Shown piece by piece: positions 48,311-60,355 of a stretch of 64,000 nucleotides of DNA (its first letter is position 1; every line of letters begins with the position of its first letter). This DNA is from Phallus indusiatus. Taxonomy: Eukaryota > Basidiomycota > Agaricomycetes > Phallales > Phallaceae. Below the pieces are notes generated by a model, which worked only from the letters and a program-made list of their open reading frames with translations, had not been told where the DNA came from and did no database searches. The DNA is taken from the NCBI GenBank assembly GCA_027605045.1, contig JAQFWX010000001.1:3309825-3373824 (forward strand), written 5' to 3'. The translations under genes and the position numbers were made by a program.

Positions 48311-50430
48311 TTTCTTCTGTAGGAATAGTATATTTTATTTTTACTTCACTGTAAGCTGCGGTTTGCTGCTAGCTCCAGACTTCACCGGCAGCTCTTGAGA
48401 CTATCTATCTTGTGATGAATATCTTTAAGAACATGACAACGCGACATCACCACCGTTCTGAATCTGTAATGGATAATTCTTTTATTGAAGTTTTGAAAAT
48501 AAATCTTCATGTGAGAATTGGATATATCACCACTGAATGAACGGGTTACAGGAGCCTCAAGCCCACGATATTTGGGCAGTATGGTCGCGCTGTAAGCCGG
48601 TTGTACAAACTGTTTGCTAAACCTACCTATTACGAAAAAATGAAAGAAAGATCACACAAAATGTATCACCAAGAAAAAAAAATAAGTTATAAAAACGGGT
48701 CGAGTCCCCTGAACCTTATTATTCTACAAGGAATCGAAAACCAAAACGAGAGAAAGACTGTGACAGAACAAAGAAGAACCCTGATTATTTAAATGTTCGT
48801 CAGCATGAATATCTTCGAGATGGTCGATTTGCAAGAGGACTACATACACACATACTGTCCGATGTCTTCATCGTCCCCACCTTCTTTCCACCACCCGGGT
48901 CCAACTAACCTGTGTTGAAACTTGACTGCGCTACCTTTACTGTCCCAGAGCATCCTGATCTACATCAGGGTTTTCCACTTTCAAGTCAGCCGCCGTGGGA
49001 CAGATGCCTAGTGTTTGCACGAGACCTTTTGATCTGTCGGTCCGCATAAATATACAAGAAAAAGTGGAAAAACTAACAGCACAACAATTCGCCAATCTCC
49101 GCATCAGCATCTCGTCAACTAGTAGACCGAGCTTCAACCCTCTTAAAATCCAATTGGCTTAAGACGGCTTGAAATTTTAGTCCGTAAGATGACAAAAATG
49201 AAAGCACAGTCTATTGGATTATAAGATGTATATAGGGTAGAATCAGACGTAAGAGATCGTAAAATTGACGTTAACACGATACAACACGGCACACACGATA
49301 CAGCGCGACACAGCACAAAATGGGTGGAGGACAAAAGCTCAAGTCTATTATGTAATCTACTGAATACATCATATAGTTCGAACTAATAAAACCCAACACA
49401 GTCATTCTTTCCGCCGATTACTAGTAGTCCTTGAACTTGAACAACAGCCTGCGGTCCCCACGGATTGGAAAAGGCCCCGGCACATCGAAAAAAAGCTATT
49501 TCAGACGTAAGTACTACGGAGGTAAGACAGTGTTAATATATAAAGGCTAAGATACAGGGCAATCACGTCCACGACAGAGAACGCGGAAGTAGTTGTGCCA
49601 GCGGCGTAGAGAAGTAATGTTCTGCGAGGCTAGTGAATATACCTGTTCGATTTGAAAGCCGAGTTAATCGGAGCGCGGGGCTGAAGAATCTGACCGGTTA
49701 ACGACCCAAACACGTAGACTGTAGACATAGAAACGTGCGTTAAAGAGGGGAAAAAGTCATAGAGATAGTACTAGAAAGACACCGCGTTCCCAGTTCCACG
49801 TTGCGCTTAGGGATAATAACCTTTGGACACACTATTAGCGATCTATGGATTCGTTTAGCATTGAAGAGACGATGCACGAAGGACATGATCAGTAGATACT
49901 TACGAGTAGGTTTGTTATGAGTACATGCTGTCACTGAAAAGCGTCTCTGAGTCAAATTGTAAATGGACTTGGTCAACTGACGAACATGGGAATACCCGTC
50001 TTATAAGCTAAGACACGAAGCGAGAAGATATTACAAGAAAGCAAATCGATGCCGATGGGGCTGAAGCTTCTCGTCACAACTTGAACGCGTTACGCGTCAC
50101 CAAAATTACGCATCTGGAATGTCGCCGCTCAGTTATTTTTCGTTGTAAGGAGACTTTTTTTGGGAGCAGTTTATTAAGTTCTTTGGTACTTATGTAAACC
50201 TTTGTATGTTTTATTGGGATATATGTCAAATTTCGGCCTTTAGCTCATCAATCTGCCAGAAGAGGAACCTCCGTCAATGGTTCTGGAATCTGCGTCACAT
50301 GTACACCGGGTGACTTTTTGTTTGTTTTACATTTTACTTCAAACTCTTGTTGCGTATTCACACCATCTTTTAAGGGAAAAAGATCATGTTTAATACATTT
50401 CATTATTTGTATTGCCTCTTTCATAAGTAT
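48311..50430. other. intergenic, no recognisable gene
   Basis: No motif or splice pair found. The segment near 49278-49320 is a short acgata/cacgac imperfect repeat. The last few hundred bases are the 3' flank of the GATA factor gene. Confidence 0.45.
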
Positions 50431-51729
50431 CTAACACTTAGGGATTTCAGCGGCAGGGGTAAAATCTCTTGCCAAGGTTGATTTCAAGGCACGAAGCATT
50501 TCAATACTTATATGTGCTCCTTTAACCCGTTTTAGTTTAGAATAATCTAGAATACATCAAAATTGAAGCTAATTATTTCAAAGTTCTTATACTTACACAG
50601 GCCACATGCATTACAAAGGGTTCGTGCACCGTCTGGACCATAACGCCACTCCGGGGTTTCTCTTGTATTGCATAAACGACATCCTGCAGGATGCGTGCGT
50701 CGCTAAACATAATCAGCAAAATGGAGGGAAGAAAAAGAATAAACTTGGACAACATACCCTTCTTCGCTTGTATGTAGCTTGTAAGCTGCTTCCGCGGCTA
50801 CCGGCGTGTTTACTCTGTACAACCATATCCTGATATCTAAGTGCCTGATTATTGAGGAATGAATTGAAAATCACTAAAAAAGAGTTGAATGGCTTACATT
50901 GTTAGCGATAAAGCTCAAAATGCCGACCAGCTGAATGGCCAGTTCCTCTATAATGGTTGCGTTTTTGGCCATTTCGGTATACTCGCGTGCGGGTACAAAG
51001 TCAGCAGTTGCATAGTGATAGGCGGATGCTCGCATGACTTGGCAGTGCTCATTAATCTAAACATATGAGATTAGTGTAGCAATGAATTTTACCAGGGCAT
51101 ATGTATATCATACATACCTTAGCAAGATGCGATCCTCCCTGAGCCGTCGCTGTTTGGATAGCATCTTCAGCTAGGTTCCGAATCAAAGCTCAAATAGTGA
51201 ACGCACACTCAGTTGGAAACCCACAACAGACAATCCAACCAACGAGGCTTACCATTTGTTGACCCAGGTAGAGTGGGTAAAGCCGTTGCGTGGTGACTAC
51301 TAGCTTCATGCAATGCCATGCTATCTTCTGGGCCTGCTGAGGATTGAGGTGCTGATGAAGGCGAACTAAACAGTTGTCCCTGCGGCTGGGAGAATGGTAC
51401 CATATCTGTCCTTAATTCGGATTGTAAAACCTGGGTGTGTGATTGCACTTGTGAGAATGACAGACTCTTTGATGAAGCTGATGTTGTCGTTGACATGGTT
51501 TTGGTGTGGGCGGGTGAATCTGGGAAAGGTTTAAATCGCGCCGTTGTAAAAACACGCCATGCTCACATGTGATGTCATGCGGAATGTCATATTGAATCTG
51601 GAATTGGGACTCCTGTTGCAATAACGAGTTGTCCATAATACCGCTACCACCGACACCGCTGGAGACGTATACACCAATCTCGAGATTAGGTATACTGGGC
51701 AGGTCAAATGAAGTATAATTTCCATGCAT
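50431..51729 (-). CDS. GATA-type zinc-finger transcription factor
   Basis: Seven exons (51729-51567, 51519-51253, 51188-51118, 51056-50898, 50844-50758, 50702-50597, 50546-50431) are in phase and give 322 residues. The start is the ATG at 51729 ([10 protein letters not shown]); an upstream exon is possible. Residues about 60-160 are Ser/Gln/Thr-rich and disordered. A helical segment ([37 protein letters not shown]) precedes the basic run KRRRRRTHPAG. The finger, near residues 257-282, is [26 protein letters not shown], that is C-x2-C-x18-C-x2-C, the 18-residue loop type shared with WC-2-like factors. It is followed by GLYYSKLKR. No PAS domain is visible, so it is not a full WC-2/Dst2 orthologue unless upstream exons carry one. 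Expected to bind GATA sites in the nucleus; targets unknown. No lesions seen. Confidence 0.9.
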
Positions 51730-52459
51730 TGCTTCTCCCGCCCTTGAATCTGTTATCAAATTACATCTTGAGAATGATGAAAAGGTTATGCGTCGCAAGG
51801 TACAACTGACTCTGAGCCACAGGTTGCTTATGGTATCTTCACCAGTTGAAGTAGTGAGTTCATAAAAAATGTCAAAAGGCGCTCACAACGTAATTCCGGT
51901 CTCGGCAGTACGACCATACTTTTGAACTGAGTTTGGAGGCTAAGAAACAGTTTTGGAGATTTCGAGGAAATTATTATGTGTTTCACAACTTGGAAATGAA
52001 TTATAACAGTGTTACTACTATATTAATCATTATGTGGTTTGGTCCGACTCGGAAGGTTACGCACTGGCAGCGCCGGTGTGCAGTCAAACTTGCAGAGATC
52101 ATCATGCGACATAAATACTTGAACCAACCAGAGAAGAATGAGAATCAATAGTGGAGTTGGGTAATAATGGAGGAGGAAAGCTTTGTTATGATGATAAAGG
52201 GCATAAATGAAAGGCTGACTTTACGATTTTTCGTTACCGCATGTATGGGTATGATGAAATACAGTGATTAGCTAAAGAACTTACAGATGATTTTAAACCA
52301 TGATTCTACAAGTTCCTGGGGGGTAGCCCTATGTGCCGGGACTTGGACCTATGGGGATGGCCGGTCGGGTCATTCGTCGTCTTTGCTTGTGCGGGGTGTA
52401 ATTGTAATTCCGATATCTTAATAAAGATCCATGGATGATTTTCACTTGATTTGTTTTCA

Positions 52460-53691
52460 AACCTTGAAAAGAATACTCCACAAGTTTTGTTGATTGCGAG
52501 TCTGGTGTTCTCTAGCAGCCATGATATCAAGCAATCCCATTAAAAGCTCCACAGCATGTTCACTGACATATGCCTAAAAAGCGATGTTTTAACGACTTTG
52601 TTCCATCTTCTCGCTCGACGAAAGTGACTCGATGGAACTGGTGAGTTTATATTCAACGAACTTTTCGTCGAGTACTTGACCTCCTATATTTGCGATTTTC
52701 TGAGAGCTTTTGACGCGTTGATCATTACATTGAGGCCAGGGCTGGGAAGAACTCCAGGAGAATGATAGCCTTCAGGTAGTTGTAAAACCGGAAGAGGCTT
52801 TCTCGATTTTCGATAGTTTCTTCGTGGTCAATGTCCATGAGATCTTCTTCACTGAAGTGTCAGCTATTTATTGAATGGAAAGAAGTCGTCCGTACCTCTA
52901 GCTAATATTACGCTGAGTTTCTCGGTATTGGTACTGCTCTATAAGAGAAAATGTAAACTAGGCTTGATATGTTCATCATACAATTTCCTGAATCCATCCG
53001 CATTCATATCAACTCGGGAACCGTAACCTGTTCATACCGAAATAGAAAACAGTTGCACAAACATTAAGAAAAAGCAGCAACGACGCAAGAGTGATGCAAA
53101 ACTCACATATCGTTTAAGATCCCTGGCCCAGAAATAGCTGGTTCAGGTTGAACGTAGTTGGAATGGTGGCCGGAGACTTGACAACTAAGAGCGGGTCCAC
53201 AATGCTTGGTATGAGTGCAAGTCCTTGGCTTCTGACACAAACAACTAACTCTTTACTACTATACTAGGCAATTTCGACGGGTTTGGGGGCGCGGGTTCAC
53301 CATGACAAGACCTTTCGACTAAATCAACCGCACCTTCAAAGTGTGGTCTTTCTAGTTGCAAGTTAGTGATCATGAGCATGGGGCAGGTAAGCGCGGGTGC
53401 GTCTCTAGCTTCCAACATTTCCTCGTGCGTGTAACTGTTTGAGCTTTCTTTAGCCCTGACTGACTTCCTCATTTCTAGTGACATAAGATGATGACAGAAT
53501 TTCAAAACGCGTGACTCGTGCGTTTCCGGGCTATCTTGATCTGTGATGACAAAAGGAGACTCGACGGATGCGGCTCTGGGGATGGGAGGACATAGAGAAG
53601 GAAGGGAAGACGGATACAGGAGAGGTAGAGAATACATAGGAGATGTAACTATTGCGTTAAAATGTGTATAGACTGATAGTTTCATACTCAT
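52460..53691 (-). CDS. multi-exon gene of unknown function, model unresolved
   Basis: The 53691-53245 frame starts at an ATG and contains ESPFVITDQDSPETHESRVL and SSNSYTHEEMLEARDAPALT. Downstream minus-strand exons, each next to plausible splice sites, read VSGHHSNYVQPEPAISGPGI to a GTGAGT donor (about 53105), GYGSRVDMNADGFRKLYDEH (about 53020-52960), IDHEETIENRESLFRFYNYL with AIILLEFFPALASM (about 52850-52725), and AYVSEHAVELLMGLLDIMAA with RNQQNLWSILFK (about 52573-52463). The exon phases I could check do not all agree, so either more exons exist or the gene has small lesions. I do not recognise the family; the later exons look alpha-helical. Confidence 0.45.
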
Positions 53692-53899
53692 GGGGAATCA
53701 AAAACATAAGGAGATGGGAAACATTCTCTTTCAACGAATAGGCAGGAAGAATAAGGGGATCAATTTACCTCATGGGGGAAATAACAAGGCCGGAGAACGT
53801 TCAAACGTGCGAGACACAAAATCAAAATCTTGAAAAAAACTTTAATTAATCGAAAAAAGAATCGTGGTGAGATCACATACCTTTAAAAGAACAGATAGA

Positions 53900-54477
53900 T
53901 GAGAATAATATTAAGGTAGTTGGCGTCTGGGACATCGTGACCGAGGCCGTTAAACAGCCGAATTTTACATGCCTATAAGACAAGATTTAAAAATGGGTCA
54001 TAGTTGTTGAATAAAAGAAAATCACATACAGAAGGCAATGCAGCGTAATGTTTGACAAAAAAGTGTAGATAATCTAGTGGTCGGAGGATGGTCGCCGCCG
54101 CTTTGCCTACTAGTAATATAACCAACGATTGCGTGCCAAAACACTAGTCAGAGCTTGTTTTGATCAATTCTTCAATGGAAAGATAAACTAGAGTCCACGA
54201 TGTAACACCCTTTTTTTTATCCATGAAATCACCGATACGTCAAGCTGTCAATAGGCGAACGTCGATAGATCTGGCTTTGCACCGGGAATAAGCAGAAAGC
54301 ACAGTGCCTCGATCTACACCAAGGAAACATGCAAATCTCCTGTAAATGAAGATAAATATGAGAGACTAACGTTTGAACAAAATTCGCGTAAAAAAATGAC
54401 TCAGCGTACCATTGCTTTTTGTAGAGGTGTACCTGTTGAGTATCAACTTGAATGGCAATGACGCAACATTGTGACAT
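53900..54477 (-). other. coding-like islands upstream of the preceding gene
   Basis: From ATG 54477 a short exon reads MSQCCVIAIQVDTQQ to a GTACAC donor. Further pieces read FLGVDRGTVLSAYSRCKA (about 54340-54280), KAAATILRPLDYLHFFVKHY with AALPS before a GTATGT donor (about 54105-54030), and CKIRLFNGLGHDVPDANYLN to a TAA near 53890. They could be one small gene or the 5' part of the unresolved gene at 52460-53691. Frames do not all connect. Confidence 0.35.
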
Positions 54478-55419
54478 CTGGCAAGTTGACGACCGGTATA
54501 GCCTATTATATTGAATTAAGAGACAGTTATATCTTTTTCCGGATATACCTCAATCCCAACGATTGCGATAGTTTTCCCCCGTTTTGCCCCAGGATATAGT
54601 ATAATGGAACGAATTCAAGGTGTCAGTTGAAATTTATTATCAATCCATCATCCCCACCTACGCATATGAAGCTTGCCCCCGCCTCATATTCAATCTCGTC
54701 GGTATGACAGACCAATGTCACGGATGTCGAACTTGAAAGCACTCTTCGTAGGTGTTTTCTCTCCTGCGCCTTTTAATTTGAGACCAACAGGCATACATCA
54801 ACAATAGTCTTAGTCTAACTGTTTTAGCTGTAATACTCACCCGTGTCTTTACTTCGGGCTCCGTGCTTTGAGTGAACGGCGAATGAATATGTGGCATATT
54901 TATAATATACATTCATGACATGGTAACAATATATGGTCTGGCGAAATCAGATTTCGAACGTAAATCAGGTCATAACCAACTCACTGATAACTGCGTGATG
55001 ACCAAATCATACCCGTCATGTTTTGTTTCCAAAACTTTCCATCCCAGTGCTGGCAGCTGCCAGGAGTCTCGTCAGCTGACTCAGAACTTCTGCGTAGCGT
55101 TTGATAACGTTTAGTCATGTCAATTCGTCCTAGGTCTAGCAAAGTTTAGGCGTCCAATACTAAATCAGGTAACGAATTTCCGCGCGTGTCGTTTACGCGT
55201 CCGAAGTCTTCCTTGCTCAATGATCACCGGCACCCTCCACTAACTCACATTATATTAACAATAAATTACCTACGCATTGTCGTAAAATATGTCGATGTAA
55301 TGTGTGATATTCTTGTCTCAAGTTGTCTGTTGGTTCGATTTCCGACGTGTTACTTTTTGTCCTCCGCTGGAAGGCGAACCAGGTATTCAGTTACGATCCC
55401 TTTGCAAAGTTCATAGGGC
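54478..55419. other. intergenic, no recognisable gene
   Basis: Only short frames; nothing recognised. Confidence 0.45.
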
Positions 55420-55655
55420 GAGTTTAGAATTTATTAATGAATCAAAAATTTATAATTTGATTTAACCTATAGCAATCAAAAGTTTTCTATAAGTATTACA
55501 AGTTCTATTCAACTTATTTGTTCCAACTGATACTCTGCCCCTTTATTGGGCAAAGTATTGAACTCAATCATTTGGAAATTGAGCCTCAAAATATTTAAAT
55601 CATCTAAATTTAAATCTCAACATATTTTACTAAAGTGATTCTGACTTCTCCATGT
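55420..55655. repeat. AT-rich, CpG-free 235-bp segment with degenerate dyad
   Basis: The segment has no CpG. It is centred on atactctgccc-ctttatt-gggcaaagtat and has weaker complementarity further out (for example gttctattcaac against ttgaactcaatc). It resembles an eroded foldback/MITE-type element. Confidence 0.45.
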
Positions 55656-55742
55656 CCGTGACAAGTTCCCGCTACACGAGAGCAGTCGTGCCGCCGCGTG
55701 AGAACATTTAACCACGCTTAGGTAAGGGTGATATCTTATCAC

Positions 55743-55791
55743 GTCACGCGTCACGCGTCACCGGTCACCGGTCACCGGTCACCAGTCAGTC
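55743..55791 (+). repeat. seven-unit heptamer array (GTCACGC/GTCACCG)
   Basis: Seven consecutive heptamers: gtcacgc twice, gtcaccg three times, then gtcacca and gtcagtc. It is the longest array of this family in the window; related short arrays are at 17103 and 60990, and looser copies occur near 62830. Confidence 0.75.
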
Positions 55792-56665
55792 TCACTAGTA
55801 GCATCAATTCATTACTTCCTGGCGTCGCATGTGTTAAGCTCGAGTAAGTACGGTAGGTAATATTGTCAAATGCTCCAATATTAAATGATGACGTAGAAGA
55901 AGGACGGAATATTCAGAATCAAGCTGATCAACGTCGCGTACTATCGACGAGGATGAAGAGCAAGAGCCGCCAACCATCAGCAGAAGCTTTCCGAAGCTCA
56001 GCAAAAACAACTAACGGATGAAAGAAGATAAAAACAATAAGGGAACTAATAAGAACCGGAGGTGGAAAAATGACTGAGAATAGTTATGGCATCCGGGTCA
56101 GGCGTCATAAGGATTTGGAGAACAGTGACCCACTTCAAGTTGTATTATTACATTTGGCGGCTAATCAACCCTTTTTTGTGCATAGATATCGCTTTGCGTA
56201 TAGTACCGAGGCTTACCTCACGACAAAACCCAGACATTGAGTTTCCCTTGTCCTCTTCTCTGGCCATAAAACCGTCGTATGTTATCCCACCCGAAACCGG
56301 ACCTATTGATCCTGATTTCCCATTTTTTGACTTTACAACTACTTGTGCGATCTTTCATGAGTCGACTGGCGTATGCAACGTCGGTTCAAATAATGAATAC
56401 TGCAGAAAGAAGAATGCTCCGTCAGAAGAACCTCTATTCCAATCCATTGGCATGCTTGCTCCTGCTGTCGGCCACAGTCTAACAAAACTACTACACGACC
56501 AACTTGATCTCATGTCTATATGTGGGCTAAGCGAAGCTTTATGTTACAATGTTTGTTCTACGTGTTTTTGATCTTTCGCGCGTATGAATATCATTAACAA
56601 ACTGACTTTGTTTTCTAGGTGGAACTGAAAAGAACCATCACGACTACTGACAAGTGCAACACAAC

Positions 56666-57520
56666 GATTTATCAAGTCATATGATCTTCTCATGCTACGT
56701 ATTTTACTACCAAAAGTGATGGACTCCAATCCAATTGTCTCCGGACAAGTTTTGCTGTGCATCAGCTGGAGAGTTATCCTCTATCGGTGGCGAAGATTTG
56801 CACCTCATATCCGGCAGGTTATGTCGGTTATACTTGTCATGCTATCGGATCCCGCTGCTATTCCTATGCGAGAAGCATTGCTTATACTCTTGGTCAGCTC
56901 TGTATCAATATGAGCTACGTATATCGCTTATTATGGAACATTCGCAGTTAATGCCTATGCTTCGACGGAGTAATCGGAGACCTCTGCTAATATCAGATGG
57001 CAGGTTATTCTGCTGTTAGGTATACTTGGTGCTATTGATCCTTACAGAAGAAAGGTATCATTCTTTCTTTTATTGTTGATTTCCGAGTGATAGTTGAAAT
57101 TGATTCTAGGGTATTGAAGATATCAATCTTGAAACGACATCTCAACCGGTTAATGCTGTCCGCGTTAGTCATGCTACTTCTGGTACAGGTGTTTACTATC
57201 AGACATCATGAAGGATCAGTCGCTAACTAATCAATACCACATTACAATTGATTCGATTATATCTATATTCCAAACACAAGGTCTTAAGTGCGTTTCATTC
57301 TGGGTACGCCTCTCGAGACTTTTTTCAAGCATGCTGCTGTTCATGTTTGACTTTCGAGCATTTCATTTTCCAGTTTTTTCAAATGTCAGTCGGTATTCCA
57401 GCGCATGCTTGCAAGAACACCACTACTTAAAACAAATCACTATAATCATCGGGATTCATCGGGATCGTAAAGCAGTATATTCGCAGCTTTGGACAGGGGG
57501 CGACGGATTGTTAACTCAAA
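56666..57520 (+). pseudogene. TOR kinase (HEAT-repeat part) relic
   Basis: Pieces match the central HEAT repeats of TOR in order but in shifting frames: LRILLPKVMDSNPIVSGQVL (56692 on), GELSSIGGEDL (about 56768), RQVMSVILVMLSDPAAIPMR (about 56813), TLGQLCINMSYV (about 56889), PLIMEHSQLMPML (about 56925), then VILLLGILGAIDPYRRK directly before a GT donor at about 57054. After a GT-AG intron comes GIEDINLETTSQPVNAVR (about 57112), and later DSIISIFQTQGLKCVSF (about 57250). The LGILGA(I/L)DPY and IFxTQGLKCV blocks are characteristic of TOR. Neither the N-terminal HEATs nor the FAT, FRB or kinase domains are found in this window. This is a fragment with many frameshifts, not a working TOR gene. 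Confidence 0.75.
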
Positions 57521-57555
57521 CCTAGGTATCGCCGACGGGTGCTCTGAACCCAGCT

Positions 57556-58204
57556 TTGGTATCTCCACAAGAAAAACCTGTTATCTATGGGAGAAGATTA
57601 ATGTCTCACGACCCTACCTCTGAAACACTTCCCTACCTACAAGCCCAAGACGTCGCTGGAGGCTATCGCCTATATCATTATATTTTCCCAAAGCATTTTT
57701 GCTTTATTAACGTTGTCCTTGAATTAACCCCACAATCCATAACCTTTGGGAGTTGGTTCTTCCTACCCGAGCTTCGCGGCTTCGGTTGTTTTCCTACGTG
57801 ATTCATTGACTTCATTCTCTTTGGTACAACTGTAGGTTCCACAACCTGCTTTGCTTAATGGTTTGTATAATGTCACTCTATCCTCCAGATTTTGTCTGCC
57901 ACCGCTGTTTATCATTTATGTAAGTCGTTACATACATCCGCGTCTTGAGCACGTCGTTTATGCCTTCTCAAAGTTATTATACCTGATTATTACTATTGCT
58001 CTCGGTCAAGCGCTCCTTACACCGTTCCTCTTAGACTTGCATTACTGTCTACGGTCTTTAGGTTATTATATTCCTCTTGAAAGGGGGTTCATGCTAGTCG
58101 GCTGGATGATCATCGATGATCTACATCCTTGTGTATGTGCTCGTCGTACTCTTGAAAACTTAGCTGATAGATTCCGTGCCTGGTTATTGGCGAGGAATCC
58201 ATGA
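57556..58204 (+). other. two open frames, possibly more relic sequence
   Basis: 57556-57801 reads SPQEKPVIYGRRLMSHDPTS and 57851-58204 reads a hydrophobic stretch (SKLLYLIITIALGQALL) to a TGA. They follow the TOR relic on the same strand and might be its further-decayed continuation, but I see no TOR motif. A minus frame overlaps the second. Confidence 0.25.
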
Positions 58205-60230
58205 CACCGCTCAAGAATCTCAGCGAATATCAAGTGGAGGTCTGGGATACGTATCATACTGCACCGGGTCATACTGGCTTTAGTCAATCGGGAGCAACAC
58301 TCGTGCGCTCTCTCGGACAAGAAAAACTATGTTTGCAATCACCACATGCAATTCAAAACCTATCTTTGAATTCGAAGTTTTCAAAATGACATAGTCTGGT
58401 TTATGTAGAATTTGCGAATGATCCAGAGAAGGGTGCTGGGAGTTTTGGATATGTTGCTTGAGGCGGTGAAGGTTACTCCTAAAAAACGTGCAAAAGGGTA
58501 CGCCTGTGGTTGTGAAAGCTATGGCATACTGAGGTTGCTTGGTCGTAGGCAAACTTCCGCGATTTTCGGGGCTGCTTGGAAGCGGTTAGAGACACGATGG
58601 TCCTGTTGCGAAGAAGGATAATATGGTCATCATGAACAAAGGTACTTGTTGACGAACACAATTAATATGAAACATGTACTGAGGACTTTCTTTAGTTTAG
58701 GTATCTATGTGTGGATAACCCTCAACCACCTTGTAACTAACAAAGATAGCAAAAGCTCCGGTTCGAACTCAGACAGCGATGGCAGCCTAGCCGTTCCGGA
58801 TTTGGAAGATATCTTTGTTTGATATATGTTTCATCAAACCAAGCACCAAATTCGAAGAAGCCGATCACAATTATCATCTAAAGTTTATTAGACACTCGCA
58901 CATCTGCAAAGCACAAACTGCACGTGTTCGTCACATACCCCTTGGCTTATACTTGTTCAAACTTCCTCGGTACACGCATAGAAGAAGCTTTCTTATACAC
59001 TGCCATCTTGTGAAGATCTCCCTCACTGTATAATTCTCAAATCAATTTCATACCGCAAGTTACAAACGTCCTTATTCATCACATTCCTCAGTCTATTCAT
59101 GTATCAAATGTAAGTCACGCTAAATTTCCATGATGCGTGGAATTGTTTTCTCACACATATCTTATCAGTTGAGCATATCAGATTTCTTAGTCGTTGTCAG
59201 AGGACTCGAGTTGTCAAATCCTTCGCTTTACTTTGAGGAGTTTCGAAGGATGGAGCAAGTAAGGCTGTGAATTACACAAGTAGATGCTTATTCCTTCTCC
59301 ACACATTGATATGGTCTGAGAGAGTATTCTTAGTTGCCAGCGGGCTATTGAAAGAATAAAAGCGCCGCCTCGGGTATCAGGATAATAACAGCGAATTTCA
59401 ATCCGTTGCTCATACTCATATAAATCTAGATGAATTTTCCTTTTAAACATGTGTTCTATTTGCTTTATCTGTACTATCATATAACTCACAGTCCGTGTCA
59501 GAACTTGTGCTGTCATTTTTAGTCCTCAGATCAAGAGGCTAGCGTCCACGTGATCCCTCCGGAGTATTAGATAGCGTGGCCTCAACAGAAAAGAGATGGA
59601 ACAAGTTGATAGTCAAAGTCAAGCTTATCAAGCTCCTGGTAACACAGTGTAACTATGTACTTCGACTGGGCATCCCCCCATAATCAGTCTGGTTGCAATT
59701 GTATTTATGATGTAATGTGGAGACTGCAAACGTCTAGAAGATGATTCATGTGTGATACGATAATATTTTACCTTAGGAGGTAAAGTATTCCAAGATACAT
59801 AAAATTATTCTGAAATCGTCAAAATGACTATTGATGTGGTCGATATCAGGAGAGAATAGGATCCGAAGGGAACCAGTGTGAGTGAGTTAGCGTAAGGTAG
59901 GATAATAATGAGGTCGTGTAATGAGCAGAGATGAATATAATGGAGTTTGGTCTTAATTTGTGAGGGTAGTAAAAGTAGTAAATGGGGTGTAAAATCGATG
60001 ATATTCGTGAGTCTAAAGAACTGTCTTTTATATACATGAGCCCGAGAGAGAACGGACTTTAAGATTTTTGGGTAAGGGGAAAAAGGCGAAAAACTAAGAA
60101 AAGCTCTAAAGCGAGCTCGTTGTCAGACGGACTTTGAGGGAAGGTGAAGTTAATTTTGTTTGAAATAGGGGGGAAAGCGATGGCTTTTGAACTGTTGCTG
60201 AGGGTCACTGTAAGCTAATTAATCTCTCTC
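58205..60230. other. intergenic, no recognisable gene
   Basis: Only short frames; nothing recognised. Confidence 0.45.
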
Positions 60231-60355
60231 TAGTAGTCGGTAAGACGACTCGCATTACCTGTAAGCTAATTAATCTACAGGTAATTAGTATGAGTATGTA
60301 TCTAATTAATAATAATGACTCACCTCTCTCTAGTAGTACGACTAGAGAGGTGACG
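60231..60355. repeat. cluster of short dyads
   Basis: Two adjacent hairpin-forming motifs: acctgta-(agctaattaatc)-tacaggt around 60258-60285, and cacctctct...agaggtg around 60322-60353. The motif gtaagctaattaatct is also repeated at 60210 and 60261. Probably a fragment of a foldback element. Confidence 0.5.

Noticed and set aside
51531..51798. Minus-strand open frames 51412-51798 and 51531-51725 read as separate proteins
   Set aside because: They run through an intron (GTGAGC...CCCAG, 51566-51520) of the GATA factor gene; only the spliced reading stays in phase with the zinc finger.
58755..58780. Another B-box-like ggttcgaactc
   Set aside because: No matching A box or cloverleaf around it.
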